From: Adiantum capillus-veneris
Lineage: Eukaryota; Streptophyta; Polypodiopsida; Polypodiales; Pteridaceae
DNA: 64,000 bases
Reading direction: 5' to 3'
Assembly (NCBI GenBank): GCA_014529385.2
Contig: CM043944.1
Span: 50,939,768-51,003,767, forward strand
The position numbers and the translations under genes were made by a program. The notes under the pieces were generated by a model. The model ran no database searches and had not been told where the DNA came from. It worked only from the letters and a program-made list of their open reading frames with translations. The first letter of the stretch is position 1. Each line of letters begins with the position of its first letter. Positions 30,610-41,381 of this stretch are shown piece by piece.

Positions 30610-33600
30610 ATGACAAGAAACTCACGCCCTTACAACGGCAAGAAGCCTCAATATTCGGGCCCTCCTCGACAACACAATAATTCTGGAAGAAAGTCGCAAT
30701 TTCAAAGCCACCACAATCACCAAAATTCAAAGCAATGCACCAACTGTCATCGCTTTGGACACCTCACAAAGGACTGTCGGCAACCACGCAATCAAGGTAA
30801 TCGTCCTACCTCTCACCCCAATCTATATCCTTCTTACCCTCAAGAGGGGACACGCCATGGCCAGCCATCTCCTTTTATTTATGGTCAAGCTCATTATGCT
30901 GACATATCTACTTATGATAGCCCATCTTATTCTTTGCAACTATATGCCACCACTATAGCCACTTCATATCCCAATATCTGGCTACTTGATACGGGCACCA
31001 CCCATCATATGACATATCACCTACACTCGCTATCCAACATCACTTATTTAGAACACCCTTTAGAAGTATGCCTCGGTGATAACAACATCCAGCTCGCCAA
31101 AGCCTATGGAGATGCTGTCATTAACCTACCTAATGGCCTACACACCACTATTTCTCACGTATATTATGTCCCTGGTCTCAAGAAAAATCCCATCTCTGTC
31201 AGCGAGCTAACCGACAACGGCATCATCATCAAATTCATGCGAGAAGGCTGCCACATTTCGGCACTAAACAAAGATGGTCAGTATGTCATACTTTTGGTCC
31301 CCAAAACTGGGTGTCTTTATCCATTGGGTGATTCATCGCCTGCACATACATCTGCATCATCCATAAAAACACAAGAAAACACACTCAAATGGCATTATAG
31401 ACTAGGACATATTTCTCAACATGTTTTGCACCAACTCACTCATCGCCAACTTGCACTAGGTCTTCCCAAGCACCTCACTCACATCACACTTTGTGAGGGC
31501 TGCATTCTTGCTAAAGCACATCATGTCCCATTCCCCACTTCATCATCACGAGCCACTGCACCTCTCGACCTCATCTACTCTGATGTTTGTGGCCCATTGC
31601 CCGTCAACTCCCTCACTGGCAATAAGTATATGCTTACTTTTATAGATGATTTCTCAAAATACACAATTACTTACTACATGGCCGAGAAATCCTCAACCTT
31701 CTCTCATTTTTGCACATTCAAGGCATTAGTTGAGACTAAACATGGTTGCCACATTAAAACTCTCCGCACAGATCATGGTGGGGAATACACTTCTCATGCA
31801 TTCAGAGATCTATGTCTTTCTGCTGGTATTTGACATGAATTCTCCATCACCGACCACCCACAACAAAATGGTCGTGCCGAGCGTAAGAATCGCACACTAT
31901 TTGAAGCTGCTCGTGCCATGCTTCTTCAAGCTAGCCTCCCAGACACCTATTGGGAAGAAGCTACCGCCACTGCATGCTACATTCAAAACCGCATTCCATC
32001 CACCTGCAATCCTACTACTACACCCTACACCCTTTGGCACGGTCACCCACCTCATCTTAGCCACCTTCGCATCTTTGGAAGCATTGCATACCCACTTGTG
32101 ACGCAACCTTTATCAAAACTATCACCACGTGCTCAACGCACAACTTTTGTCAGCTATGGTGATCGCTTTGGCATCAAAGCATACCGCCTCTATATCCCAG
32201 ACCATCACAAGTTTATCTTGGACCGCACCGTCGTCTTTGATGAAGAATTCATCATCTCAGGCAAATCTTCTTCACCATTGCACCCTACATTCTCATCACC
32301 AGTCCACTCTTCTCAGCAATCTTTGTTGACAGCCTCACCCACACACACACCCATGCAAATTTCCCACCCTTCTAGGCACAATCTTGAGCCTCCCTTCACC
32401 ATCCAAAGGCCTTTCCTCATCGCCCATCCACCTCCTCGTGTCTCGCATTCTCATGCACAACCAATCGGCAACACTCCTGCACCATCTCTTACACCCATCT
32501 CCTCACAGTTGACACCACCACCAACACCGTCCATCCCGACTGCCGCTACTTCCATCACACCGTAGACACTCGGTGCTCCACCTCGTGAGCTCCCATCACC
32601 TTCGCTACAGGTCTCACCTTCACAATCGCCATATTTTTTTCGCAACTCCCACGAAACATTGCCAGTTACTCCCATCCCAGCAGATGTCGACGAAGTCGAG
32701 CCTCATAGCTCTACTTCTACCACCTCGCCATCGCAACACACTTCGGCTATACACTTGGACCAAGCCACCTCTAGCTTGCATGGTCGCACTCGCTCTCTTC
32801 GTGAGATTTATGAAGCCACCAATTTCTCTACTATCCTCAGTGATGAAATATTTCTTGAACATCCACCAGAGCCTCTTGAAGATGCCCTTCCCCTCTCTAT
32901 TCTCAATGCCCTCGCTTCTAGCGAGAGTAAGGAGTGGCATGCCGCCATATTGGATGAACTCCAAGCCCTCGAAGAAGCTAACACTTGGGAGCTTGTGCCA
33001 CCTCCTAAGAATCATAACATTGTCTCTTGAAAATGGCTATTAAAGAAGAAATACCACCCCAACGGCTTAGTTGATCGCTACAAGGCACGCCTTGTCGCTC
33101 GCGGCTTCACTCAACAACAAGGTGTGGATTACTTCGACACCTATTCGCCAGTACTGGGTATGACTACATTTCGGCTTCTTATTGCACTTGCTGCTAAGTT
33201 TAATCTTCTTTTACATCATCTTGATATAAAAACTACCTTCTTACATGGCTTGCTCCAAAAGCTCATCGATATGCTACAACCTCCTCATTTTGAAGACCCT
33301 CACCACCCTGATTACGTATGTAAATTGCATAAGCCCATTTATGGCTTAAAACAGTCTGCACGAGAGTGGTACATCCGCATGCACCACTACTTGCTCAAAT
33401 GTGGCTGGGAACATCTTATGGCAGACTACAATATCTACATATGGCAGACCTCTAAAGGCATGGCTATCTTAGGCCTCTTTGTGGATGGCATTCCTCTTCT
33501 TGGCACATCAGAGTACATGTTGCTATAAGCAATTGATTGCATCTCTCATGAGTTCCCAGTAACCGACAAAGGACCTATGACTTATTTTCTCGGCATTGAA

Positions 33601-34467
33601 GTCATAAGAGATCCAGCAGGTAAATTTATCCAATTATCCCAATCCAAATACATTGAAGAACTCCTTCTCTTCTATGGTATGTCTGCTTCAACCCCTGAGT
33701 TTACCCCTTTGCCTATTAAGCACAAGCTTGCTCCCGAATTACATGATTACACTCACACTGATGCACTCTACTGCCCATCCTTTCATTTCCCAAAATTTTG
33801 CGGACAATTACGTTATCTTATCTCTTGCACCCGTTTCGATCTTTCCTACACAGGCCATATCCTCTCTCGCTCTATGTCAAAGCCCTGTAAAGTGCACAAG
33901 CAAGTTGCAAAGCGCACCCTTCGCTACTTACGCACCACTCAACACTATGCCCTCACTTACTATTACGACCCCTCTAGCCCCATCTCTATTTCAGGATATG
34001 TTGATGCCAACTAGGCTGGCGATGACCCTCGATGTTTTTCTACAAGGGGCTATGTATTCACTTTGGCTCGTGGTCCTATCTCTTGGCAAACCAAACGAAA
34101 ATGTTCTATTGCAAGTTATTCTACTGAAGCGGAATACGTTCCTGCTGCTCTTGCCTCCCGTGAGGCTCTTTGGATCTCTGAATTGATCAACGAATTGAAG
34201 CTGCCCTTCAATATCTCGACTGATCCAATCACTCTTTTATGTGATAATCAGTCTACCATCTCACTTACAGAATCACCTTCCTTCTCATCCAAGCTCAAAC
34301 ACATTAAGATAAGCTTTCATCTCTTGAAAGAATTAGTCACAAATGGCTTCATCAAGCTAGTGTATGTTCCATCTGCAGAAAATTGGGCAGACTTTCTCAC
34401 CAAGTCTGTGCCCGCCTCTAAACAAACAGCTTCATCGCGTAATTTGAGTTTGATCCCTATTGGATGA
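30610..34467 (+). pseudogene. Copia pol (zinc knuckle, protease, integrase, RT, RNase H) with five in-frame stops
   Basis: A single frame runs from 30610 to 34467. Visible in order: zinc knuckle CTNCHRFGHLTKDC, protease WLLDTGTTHH, pre-integrase HYRLGH, integrase CEGCILAKAHH with SDVCGPLP, DDFSKY and RTDHGGEY, then RT with ARLVARGFTQQ, DIKTTFLHG and YGLKQSAREW. The RT active site reads LFVDG, so the second Asp is lost. RNase H has SYSTEAEYV and CDNQSTISL. Stops lie at 31831, 32563, 33026-33030, 33526 and 34012 (first bases, same frame), with no frameshift in 3.8 kb. The element is not autonomous. Confidence 0.92.
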
Positions 34468-34565
34468 ACTTCTCATTGAGGGGGATAGCATGTATCTACG
34501 ACATGGCTACTTCACAAAGCTTTTTTGTTCATCAATCTCAATGCGCTACAACGAGAAGTCCACCC

Positions 34566-34576
34566 TTAAGGGGGGA
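34566..34576 (+). promoter_or_regulatory. Polypurine tract
   Basis: TTAAGGGGGGA-type purine run immediately before the TG of the 3' LTR at 34577. Confidence 0.85.
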
Positions 34577-34715
34577 TGTAAAAGTAACTTATGATTTTAA
34601 TAAGTGTGGACTTCTTTCCACCTACCTCTTTTCCCAAAGTCCTTACACCTAATTCCCACATGGACTCCTTTTACCTATGCAAGTCTCAACATGTGTCTAT
34701 TCCCACCTACCTAAT
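34577..34715 (+). repeat. Truncated 3' LTR
   Basis: It matches the 5' LTR from its first base for about 139 bp and diverges after TATTCCCACCTA. The rest of the LTR (about 180 bp) is missing. Confidence 0.85.
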
Positions 34716-35480
34716 ACCCCCGTGCATTAATCCTCTTAATTCTAAAGGAGGTTCACTTAATGGTGGCAAAGAAACATTGCCTGATTTGCAACAACTCTTC
34801 CCCACAAATGTGCGAATGGTCTTTGCTTCTATTTTCCAAGCTAAAGCACCACAAAAGGAACATGCAAAATCCAAGTTGCCTATGTTGTGAAGAATACACT
34901 TTTCATGAGAAAGAGACAACATAGAGATATGCATCAAGGAAGTGGTTTCAGAATATAAGTAGGTGATAGATAGGCAATGTGTCTCAACTTTGGAGTAATC
35001 TCCCTCTCTGGAGACAATTACAGGCTCCTCGGGAACATCTTCATTATTGGATTCCAAATTGCCTTCCACTTCAATCCCTACATAACTTTACGGGAGCATT
35101 GACTCGATATCTACATCCATTGCAATCCTTCCTTGAGGAAATTCACTGCATCGATTCACATTTATCAAATTCTGGCAATCTTCCAAGCGAGGCACATTAA
35201 TCTCCCCTAGAGAATGTCGAACTCTATCTCGCGCTGCTGCACGTCGCGTAGCTTGAGAGGCTTGACATAATATATCCTACTATGTGTGGCATGTCCAGGA
35301 GACAACACCTTTGGACCAATCGCCATCTGTCCAAAAAAGAACTCTTATAAGTACTCACAGATATATATAGGTTAGTATCTAGAGAATTAAGAAGAGAGTA
35401 TGGAGAAGAAAGGATTTCCCAAGTATGTCTATCTTTCTTTGAGGGAGTAAGTGAGAGAAGATTGCCAATCCACATGGTAA
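34707..35480 (-). pseudogene. Helitron-type replicase/helicase N-terminal fragment
   Basis: The minus strand reads HNIGNLDFACSFCGALAW, then CCKSGNVSLPPL and PPLELRGLM. The CxxCGALxW..E....CC..G.V.LP pattern is the conserved N-terminal block of Helitron proteins. Upstream (to 35480) the translation includes RDRVRHSLGEINVPR, also typical of that N-terminus. Stops separate the pieces, and neither the Rep HUH motif nor the helicase is present here. The copia 3' LTR is cut at its edge. Confidence 0.7.
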
Positions 35481-35566
35481 ATTTCTATATACTTCTATAT
35501 CTGTCTCTCTATATCTTATCTAACTACTACTAAGGATATAATTGGTGGAGCGAGTCCATTAGATTA

Positions 35567-36565
35567 GCCCATTGACGATTGTCGGTTAAGGCCTGAGTTT
35601 CTACTGGCAAGTTCCCACTGCAGTTACAATGTGCCAGTCTGCACGTCAACCAAATTCTTGCAGTCGATGCAGATGTGCCCGTTTTGCACCCTTATTTTAC
35701 CCAGTCCAGTTTATATAAATAAATCATTTATTATGATTTTTTTTTGTTGGACTTGGATGGTTCTTGCCTGACCTAGCCACTCAAAAGATTATAAGTATTG
35801 TTCAGTCAATATAAAAGGAGAAGAAGCCCTAATGTTTTTCCATCTGCAAGTTGGGAGCGCTAATGAAGAGTACAGCTTCCTAGCGCTTCTAGACACTGAT
35901 CAGCCTGACATTTGTGGGTCTAGCAGCAGCCATTATCTGTAGTGTTTTCTCTAGTTGAGCTCATGGTGGCCGAGCGATGGCCTAGCGCAACAGATTAGCC
36001 CTAGGGCTATTCTGTGCGTTCTTTCAGCATAGCATTTTGCAGATTTCAGCCCCATACCAGCCATTGCAGTAGGATAGCCAACATTTGCAATTCAGCCCAT
36101 TGACCATTGTCGGTTAAGGCCTGAGTTTGTGCCGACAATTACCCACTGTGGTTACAACGCGCCAGTCCACACATCAATCAGATTCTCACAGGCGACGCAG
36201 ATGTGCCCGTTTTGCACCCATTTTTCACCCCGTCCCGTTTATATAAATAAATCATTTATTATGATTCTTTTTTGTTGGATTTGGATGCCGCTTGCTTGAA
36301 CTAGATGATATAAAAGGAGCAAAAGCCCTAACGTTTTCCCATCTGCAAGTTGGGAGTGCCAATGAAGAGTACAGCTTCCTAGAACTTCTAGACACTGATC
36401 AGCCTCGCCATTTGTGGGTCCAGCAGCAGCCTGGCATTTTTTTCTAATTGAGCTCGCGATGGCCCTAACGCTCTTGTGTGCAGTAGATCTGCATAGCATT
36501 TTGTAGATTCAGCCCCATACCAGCCATTGCAGTAGGATAGCCAACGTTTGCAAAATTGGTCAACC
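35567..36565. repeat. Tandem duplication, period 528 bp
   Basis: Two similar units start GCCCATTGACNATTGTCGG at 35567 and 36095. Each holds TTTATATAAATAAATCATTT, a TATA-like ATATAAAAGGAG followed by GCCCTAA, and ends with CAGCCATTGCAGTAGGATAG. The second unit is about 57 bp shorter. No ORF of note occurs. They could be tandem LTRs of a short (TRIM-like) element. Confidence 0.85.
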
Positions 36566-36829
36566 CATTATTGGCCATCGGCAGCCCACATCAAGACGGA
36601 TTCAAAGGTGCATCAAATCAGCCCCGAAGGTGCTTCATTATGAAGAGTTACCATGGTGACAGTCCCCATTTGAGTTGGTAGAGTTTCATTGAGGCTTGGA
36701 TGTTTGTGTACATTATGTTTACGCAATCAAAATCAAATACCACATCGGCAATGGTGTGGGGGGGCCTTGTTGAGAGGGTTGGTTGGGGATCCCATCAGGT
36801 GTCAATCTCCTCTTCTCTATATATCTCTC

Positions 36830-37046
36830 TATTTTCATTCTGTTGCACCTGACACCAAGGCAGTGGCAAGCACGATGTTTTCTTTTAGCAACCATTAACT
36901 AACAATATGATCATGAATTCTTGTGCCCATATCAGCATCTTGTGTAATGGCACATGCCTTCACTCCGTAAGTGTACGTGATTGCATATGGAGCGATGCCC
37001 TCTTTCTGCATCTGCTAAAAATGGCCCAGAGCTTCCTAACCCTGAC
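36830..37046 (-). pseudogene. PPR protein pseudogene fragment
   Basis: The minus strand reads FQQMQKEGIAPYAITYTY, then VKACAITQDADMGTRIHDHI and ENIVLATALV. These are three successive PPR blocks and the best preserved PPR piece in the window. It continues on the minus strand from the repeated unit at 37047-37880. Confidence 0.8.
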
Positions 37047-37383
37047 CCTTTCCTTCAAGATGTGAGTGCATGTGATTGCATTGGGAGAGACACTCTCGCT
37101 TTGCATCTGCCAAAAATAGCCTAGAGCTTCTTGACCCTACCCAAATTGGGCATATATGGAAATCAATGCATTCAAAGAGACAGCGTCCTATATAGGAAGC
37201 TCTCTCCCACTTTTTGTTCTTTATGAAGTGCTTCACATTTTTCATACCTAGAAAGAAGTTCAGACATTGCACACACCGAGAATACAATTCCACCTCCCCC
37301 TTTCCATATCTCCTTCTTAGAATGCTTTGGAAGCATAATTTAAGAACTCTCTTTCTCCCTCTCTCTTTGGATGCATCCAAAAC

Positions 37384-37465
<82 letters not shown>

Positions 37466-37708
37466 TGGTGCATAAAACAACTTTGGAGAGAGTATAGTCA
37501 AAGTTGTGGAAGGAAACTATGAGAGAGGGATAATTAGTGTAGATAGGGGCTACCATTGTGGCTTAATCAAGAAGCAAAAGTCTAGAAACCCACAGGAAAG
37601 AGCTCTCCAAAGGTATCTATATTTATATCTATACTATCTATATCTTACTAATTATAATGGGGAGAGAGAGGGAGTTTGTGCAAAAAATTATCATGAGCAC
37701 TACTTTGT

Positions 37709-37774
<66 letters not shown>

Positions 37775-37820
37775 CACTGCAACATAACTTGAGAGAGAGA
37801 GAGAGAGAGAGATAGAGGGC

Positions 37821-37857
<37 letters not shown>

Positions 37858-37880
37858 ACATAGATTGTGTGCTCTTGTGA
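37047..37880. repeat. PPR-derived direct repeat, copy A (left flank of CACTA element 1)
   Basis: It starts CCTTTCCTTCAAGATG and is very similar to 46516-47190 over its whole length apart from microsatellite length. On the minus strand it still shows PPR relics near the LHKAQK-equivalent (CTTTATGAAGTG at 37221). It contains AT and GA tracts (37387-37460), a GT then GA tract (37710-37790) and a G34 homopolymer (37823-37856). Confidence 0.88.
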
Positions 37881-38070
37881 CACTTTTAGCGACGGAAATA
37901 CACTGGGTTTTTATAACCCCCGCGGTGTCGCTAAGAGCTTCGATAAAGGAACGTCGCTATACGCATCGCTATAATAGTCCCTATAAGCGACGATTATAGC
38001 GACGCTGCAGAGCCATCTATAGCGACGCTTATACAGACGTTCATAGCGACGCTCGAGAGGAAAATGTTTT
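37881..38070. repeat. Left subterminal repeats of CACTA 1
   Basis: At least eight copies of (T)AGCGACG or its complement (C)GTCGCTA in both orientations within 190 bp. Confidence 0.8.
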
Positions 38071-38482
38071 GGTGGCAGGGCATTGAATGCTCTGCTACCC
38101 ATCAACTATATTGAATGTTTCATTAATTGATTCACCTTTGAAAAAAGTGCAAAGGTAGATATAGACCCAAAATAGTCACCCACAAGACAATATAACCATT
38201 AACTCCATCATCCATAGTACGTATTGTTTGCAAAATAAAGATACAAAACTGACAAGCGTGAATTGATGAAAGTAAATCAATGACAATTGTACACATAGGC
38301 AAAATCACTTGATTGTTAAATTTTGCAAATGTTATAGTTACAAACCATTGTCATTATTTAAAAAATATACATGGTTTTCAAAAAGACGTATAAAAGTCGT
38401 CTCATTATACATAAGCTAGGACAAAAAGATACTAATGCTATCTAGCTATGGCTAAAGTGACGTCGTCTAATCAGACGTCTCA

Positions 38483-40514
38483 TCACGTCCAAGTGGCGTA
38501 TCTGTCGGATTCTGCAAAAAAAGAAATAAGACAGCGTTTTGTAAGTATAAATATATAGCGACATTTATAAAACAATACAACAAATAGAAAAGAATAAACC
38601 CTAATACTAACCATGCTGCTGCAAGAACTCAGAATGTCTATAAGGGCATTTAAGCCCTTCCTGCCTACGTACTCACGCTCATATGGTGTGGAATCACGTC
38701 CTGTCACATCGACCACTGTCAAAACATACAAAGAATCCATTATGTTAGAATTTAAAAACCCATAAATCCTAAACTATCAAACATAGAGAGCAATGCGAAA
38801 ACACTTACAAAATCGTCCTCAAATGATACCCACCTGCCGCTCCCCAAGTGGTGCGAGCTCTCTACCTCTACTTGCGCTCTGGCTGCCTCCTTTTGTTGCT
38901 TCCACTTGTCGAGATTCTCGTGCGCTGCTTTCTTCGCATTCTTCCAATCTTCTTTGGCCAGCCAATCTCGTCTGTTCCACCCATGCTTGATTGCTTTTTG
39001 CACTTCGGAACGCTTGTGCTTGCAGTATTCGCGCATGTTAGGAAATAAAACGTAGCTAAATAGATTTTTGAGTAGATTACTTAATGGAGAGAGATAGATT
39101 TCACACACAAGAGATTATAGAGTAGAGAGAGAGAGAGAGTACACACTATATACGTGGTTCACCCAATGTGGGCTACGTCCACGGGAAAGCAGCCACTCAA
39201 TGGCTTTAGCACTTCAAAAGAAGAAGTAGTTTACAAAGGGATTAAATCCTTGATAGAGCTCCCGCCTTGCTTCACTCTCACCACCTCACACTCACCTTGT
39301 TGCATCAACTTCACACTATGAAATGTGTGTAGAAATGGCCTCCTTTTATAGGCCAAAAGGGCTGCCCTCTCTTATGAGAGACAGCCATGTGTAGCCGCCC
39401 TTGTGCGAATAAGTCCAAATCTGACCCTCCAATCCACTCATGTGTGGCCGCCCTTGAGAAGACAAGTCCGCTTTTGAATTCGGCCACCGGCCACCGGCCA
39501 TTGACTTCCGACCACCGGCCATCGGCCATTGACTACCGGCCACCGGCCAACCGACCGGTTGTTTTCTGACCACTTTCCGGCCGCCGTTCGACCATAATAT
39601 TCCGGCGAAAAGTAATATTCCGGCAGAAAAAAAAAAGTCTCGGGGGCCTCCGCCCCCGAGGCCCCTAGAGTTGCCCCTGATTCTTGTCCGTGAAAATTTT
39701 GGTTTTCGGTGAGTGATTTTCCTTCACGCACGATGGCTTCTCCTCATAACGGGGGCCTTACAAATGTGCGCTTTTACCACAGAAAATTACAAGGGTAAAT
39801 CAGGCTGCATACTTAACAACGCATTCAAACCTTCATCACGTCTTCATTGAAGCGCTCATCCCGTGTTGGAACGGGAAACTCGTCATGAAGAATGGTGATG
39901 ACTTTGTCTTTTAAATCATTCGGTACTTCACTCCAGTTGTTTAGTATGTAGTGTCTAAACACCTGAGAGCAAAGACCACGCATGCGCGAAATCACCTTCT
40001 TGCCTTCATTATCCAAGATGATGCCACCGCTGAAGTCGACGGAGTAAGGCAAGCCCTCTCGCCGCTGACGCGTGAACCAGGGTGTCCCGGCAAGGGTCTC
40101 TAGCGGCATGTCGACGGGGGTACGGACGTCAGGTGTCTCCACTGGAGTCTGAGCCCCGAAGCGAGGAGTGTCCACTGGAGTGACTCCTGGAGGGATAGCT
40201 AGTGGTGTGTAGCTACTAGGAACGGTAGTCAGCCGCGCAAAACCTGGTGTCGATGGCGATGCCGTGGCTGGTGTCGGGACGGGCAAAGAAGGGGAGGGTA
40301 AAGAGCCTCGTCGAACACGAGAAGGTGTCGAAGCATCGGCGGCGGCATCCCCACAAAAACCGCCACCGCCACCACTAGAGCACCGGTGCCTAGACGAGTG
40401 TGAAGATCGTCGCATCAACACCAAAGGTTCGGAGCGTGCTGAATGGTCCGAAACAGAGGGAGATGAGGATGGAGTAGGAATGTGCGATGGTGCGCCAGAG
40501 TGATAACGCTCCAC
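38483..40514 (-). pseudogene. CACTA 1 second ORF (TNPA-like or plant transposase family), split by a solo LTR
   Basis: The first part (40514-39825) has a Pro/Ser/Thr-rich N-terminus with repeated TPVETP-like units, then SQVFRHYILNNW and LKDKVITILHDEF. After the LTR (39036-39818) it continues as REYCKHKRSEVQKAIKHGWN and WLAKEDWKNAKKAAHENLDK, the conserved core of the plant CACTA second protein, which probably binds the subterminal repeats. A TGA lies just before the insertion point. A further in-frame piece at 38740-38620 (DSTPYEREYVGRKGLN) is probably the next exon. Confidence 0.72.
39036..39818 (-). repeat. Solo LTR of the copia family seen at 726-1528, nested in CACTA 1
   Basis: A complete LTR in inverse orientation, from TGTTAGGAAATAA to CATACTTAACA on the plus strand. 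No internal sequence adjoins either end. The flanking 5-mers are GCGCA and ACGCA, a target duplication with one difference. It has fewer 28-bp internal units than the 726 copy (783 versus 803 bp). Confidence 0.92.
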
Positions 40515-40790
40515 ATACCACTATCTCTGCTGGGGTGACAAAGAGGAAAGAAACTCCTCATCATCCATACCTGCATTAAACACACGAACATTTAAACTTA
40601 ATATTGAATGAATGGAGTAGAAAACATGGACAAGTAGATGGATAGAGAGAGAGAGAGAGAGAGGAGGAGGTGCTCGTCGTCCCTGCTTGTGAGAACATAC
40701 CTAGAGCATACGTACCTGGAGTGGACGCAAAGACCATTAAATATTCAGCTTGAGTGATGGAAGAGGCAAGTCGATAACTCAAAATTTTCA

Positions 40791-40828
<38 letters not shown>

Positions 40829-40846
40829 CACAATCAAATCTTGCAG

Positions 40847-40934
40847 TCGAAAAACCAGGTGGTGGAGCTGCATGTGGCCATGGATTGCCCAGGATATGAG
40901 CGCAAAATCAAAAGAGCGTTATACAACATGGAAG
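40847..40934 (+). pseudogene. Captured HMA-domain exon, copy 1 (HIPP-type)
   Basis: The translation QVVELHVAMDCPGYERKIK followed by RALYNMEG matches the first half of the heavy-metal-associated domain of plant isoprenylated metal-binding proteins, whose consensus is VELKV.MDC.GC..K+K. The second Cys of the metal site is Tyr here. The segment lies between a splice acceptor (TTGCAG) and a donor (GAAG/GTACTT), so it is a captured genomic exon, not a cDNA. Only this exon is present. Confidence 0.8.
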
Positions 40935-41147
40935 GTACTTAGAGAGCCAGAGTTTTTACAAAACGGAGCAAAATTGTTCAAAACGGAGAACCGTACAAGA
41001 ATCCGAACTATCTCTTTCTTTTTTGACGTAGAACTTGAAGGTGCTTGTAGCTTTGGAATTTTCAAAGGCTAGCAGCAAAAGAACGCATTCTTCTTCTATT
41101 CAACTTGAGTGATGGAAGAGGCAAGTCGATAACTTAGAATTTTCAAT

Positions 41148-41215
<68 letters not shown>

Positions 41216-41233
41216 CACAATCAAATCTTGCAG

Positions 41234-41317
41234 TCAAACAGGTGGTGGAGCTGCATGTGGCCATGGATTGCCCAGGATGTGAGCGCAAAATCAAAAGAGC
41301 GTTATACAACATGGAAG
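41234..41317 (+). pseudogene. Captured HMA-domain exon, copy 2 (HIPP-type)
   Basis: It is the same exon as copy 1 but keeps the MDCPGC metal-binding motif with both Cys. Acceptor and donor are kept. It is 4 bp shorter than copy 1 just before the QVVEL stretch, so the two copies differ in reading phase after the acceptor. The parental protein would bind metal ions through MxCxxC; this fragment alone lacks the rest of the domain and the CaaX end. Confidence 0.85.
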
Positions 41318-41381
41318 GTACTTAGAGAGCCAAAGTTTTTACAAAATGTAGCAAAATTATTCAAATACAATATTTATGGCT

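Larger units (their letters stand above)
29503..34715 (+). mobile_element. Ty1/copia retrotransposon, decayed, 3' LTR truncated
   Basis: The order is 5' LTR, primer binding site, gag, protease, integrase, RT, RNase H, polypurine tract and part of the 3' LTR, the copia order. The gag and pol frames carry eight stops and about one frameshift. The 3' LTR stops matching after about 139 bp, where Helitron-like sequence begins. The 5' LTR starts 83-119 bp from the start codon of the divergent GH1 gene. No target duplication can be checked because the 3' side is cut. Confidence 0.93.
40742..41380 (+). repeat. Tandem duplication (period about 355 bp) carrying the captured HMA exon
   Basis: Units start at about 40742 and 41097 (TATTCA.CTTGAGTGATGG) and contain the same GA tract (40796-40824; 41153-41211), the HMA exon and its downstream intron start. 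They are in opposite orientation to the transposon genes. Confidence 0.9.

Noticed and set aside
40264-40503. Plus-strand open frame of 79 codons
   Set aside because: Antisense of the Pro/Ser-rich second ORF of CACTA 1; low-complexity shadow.
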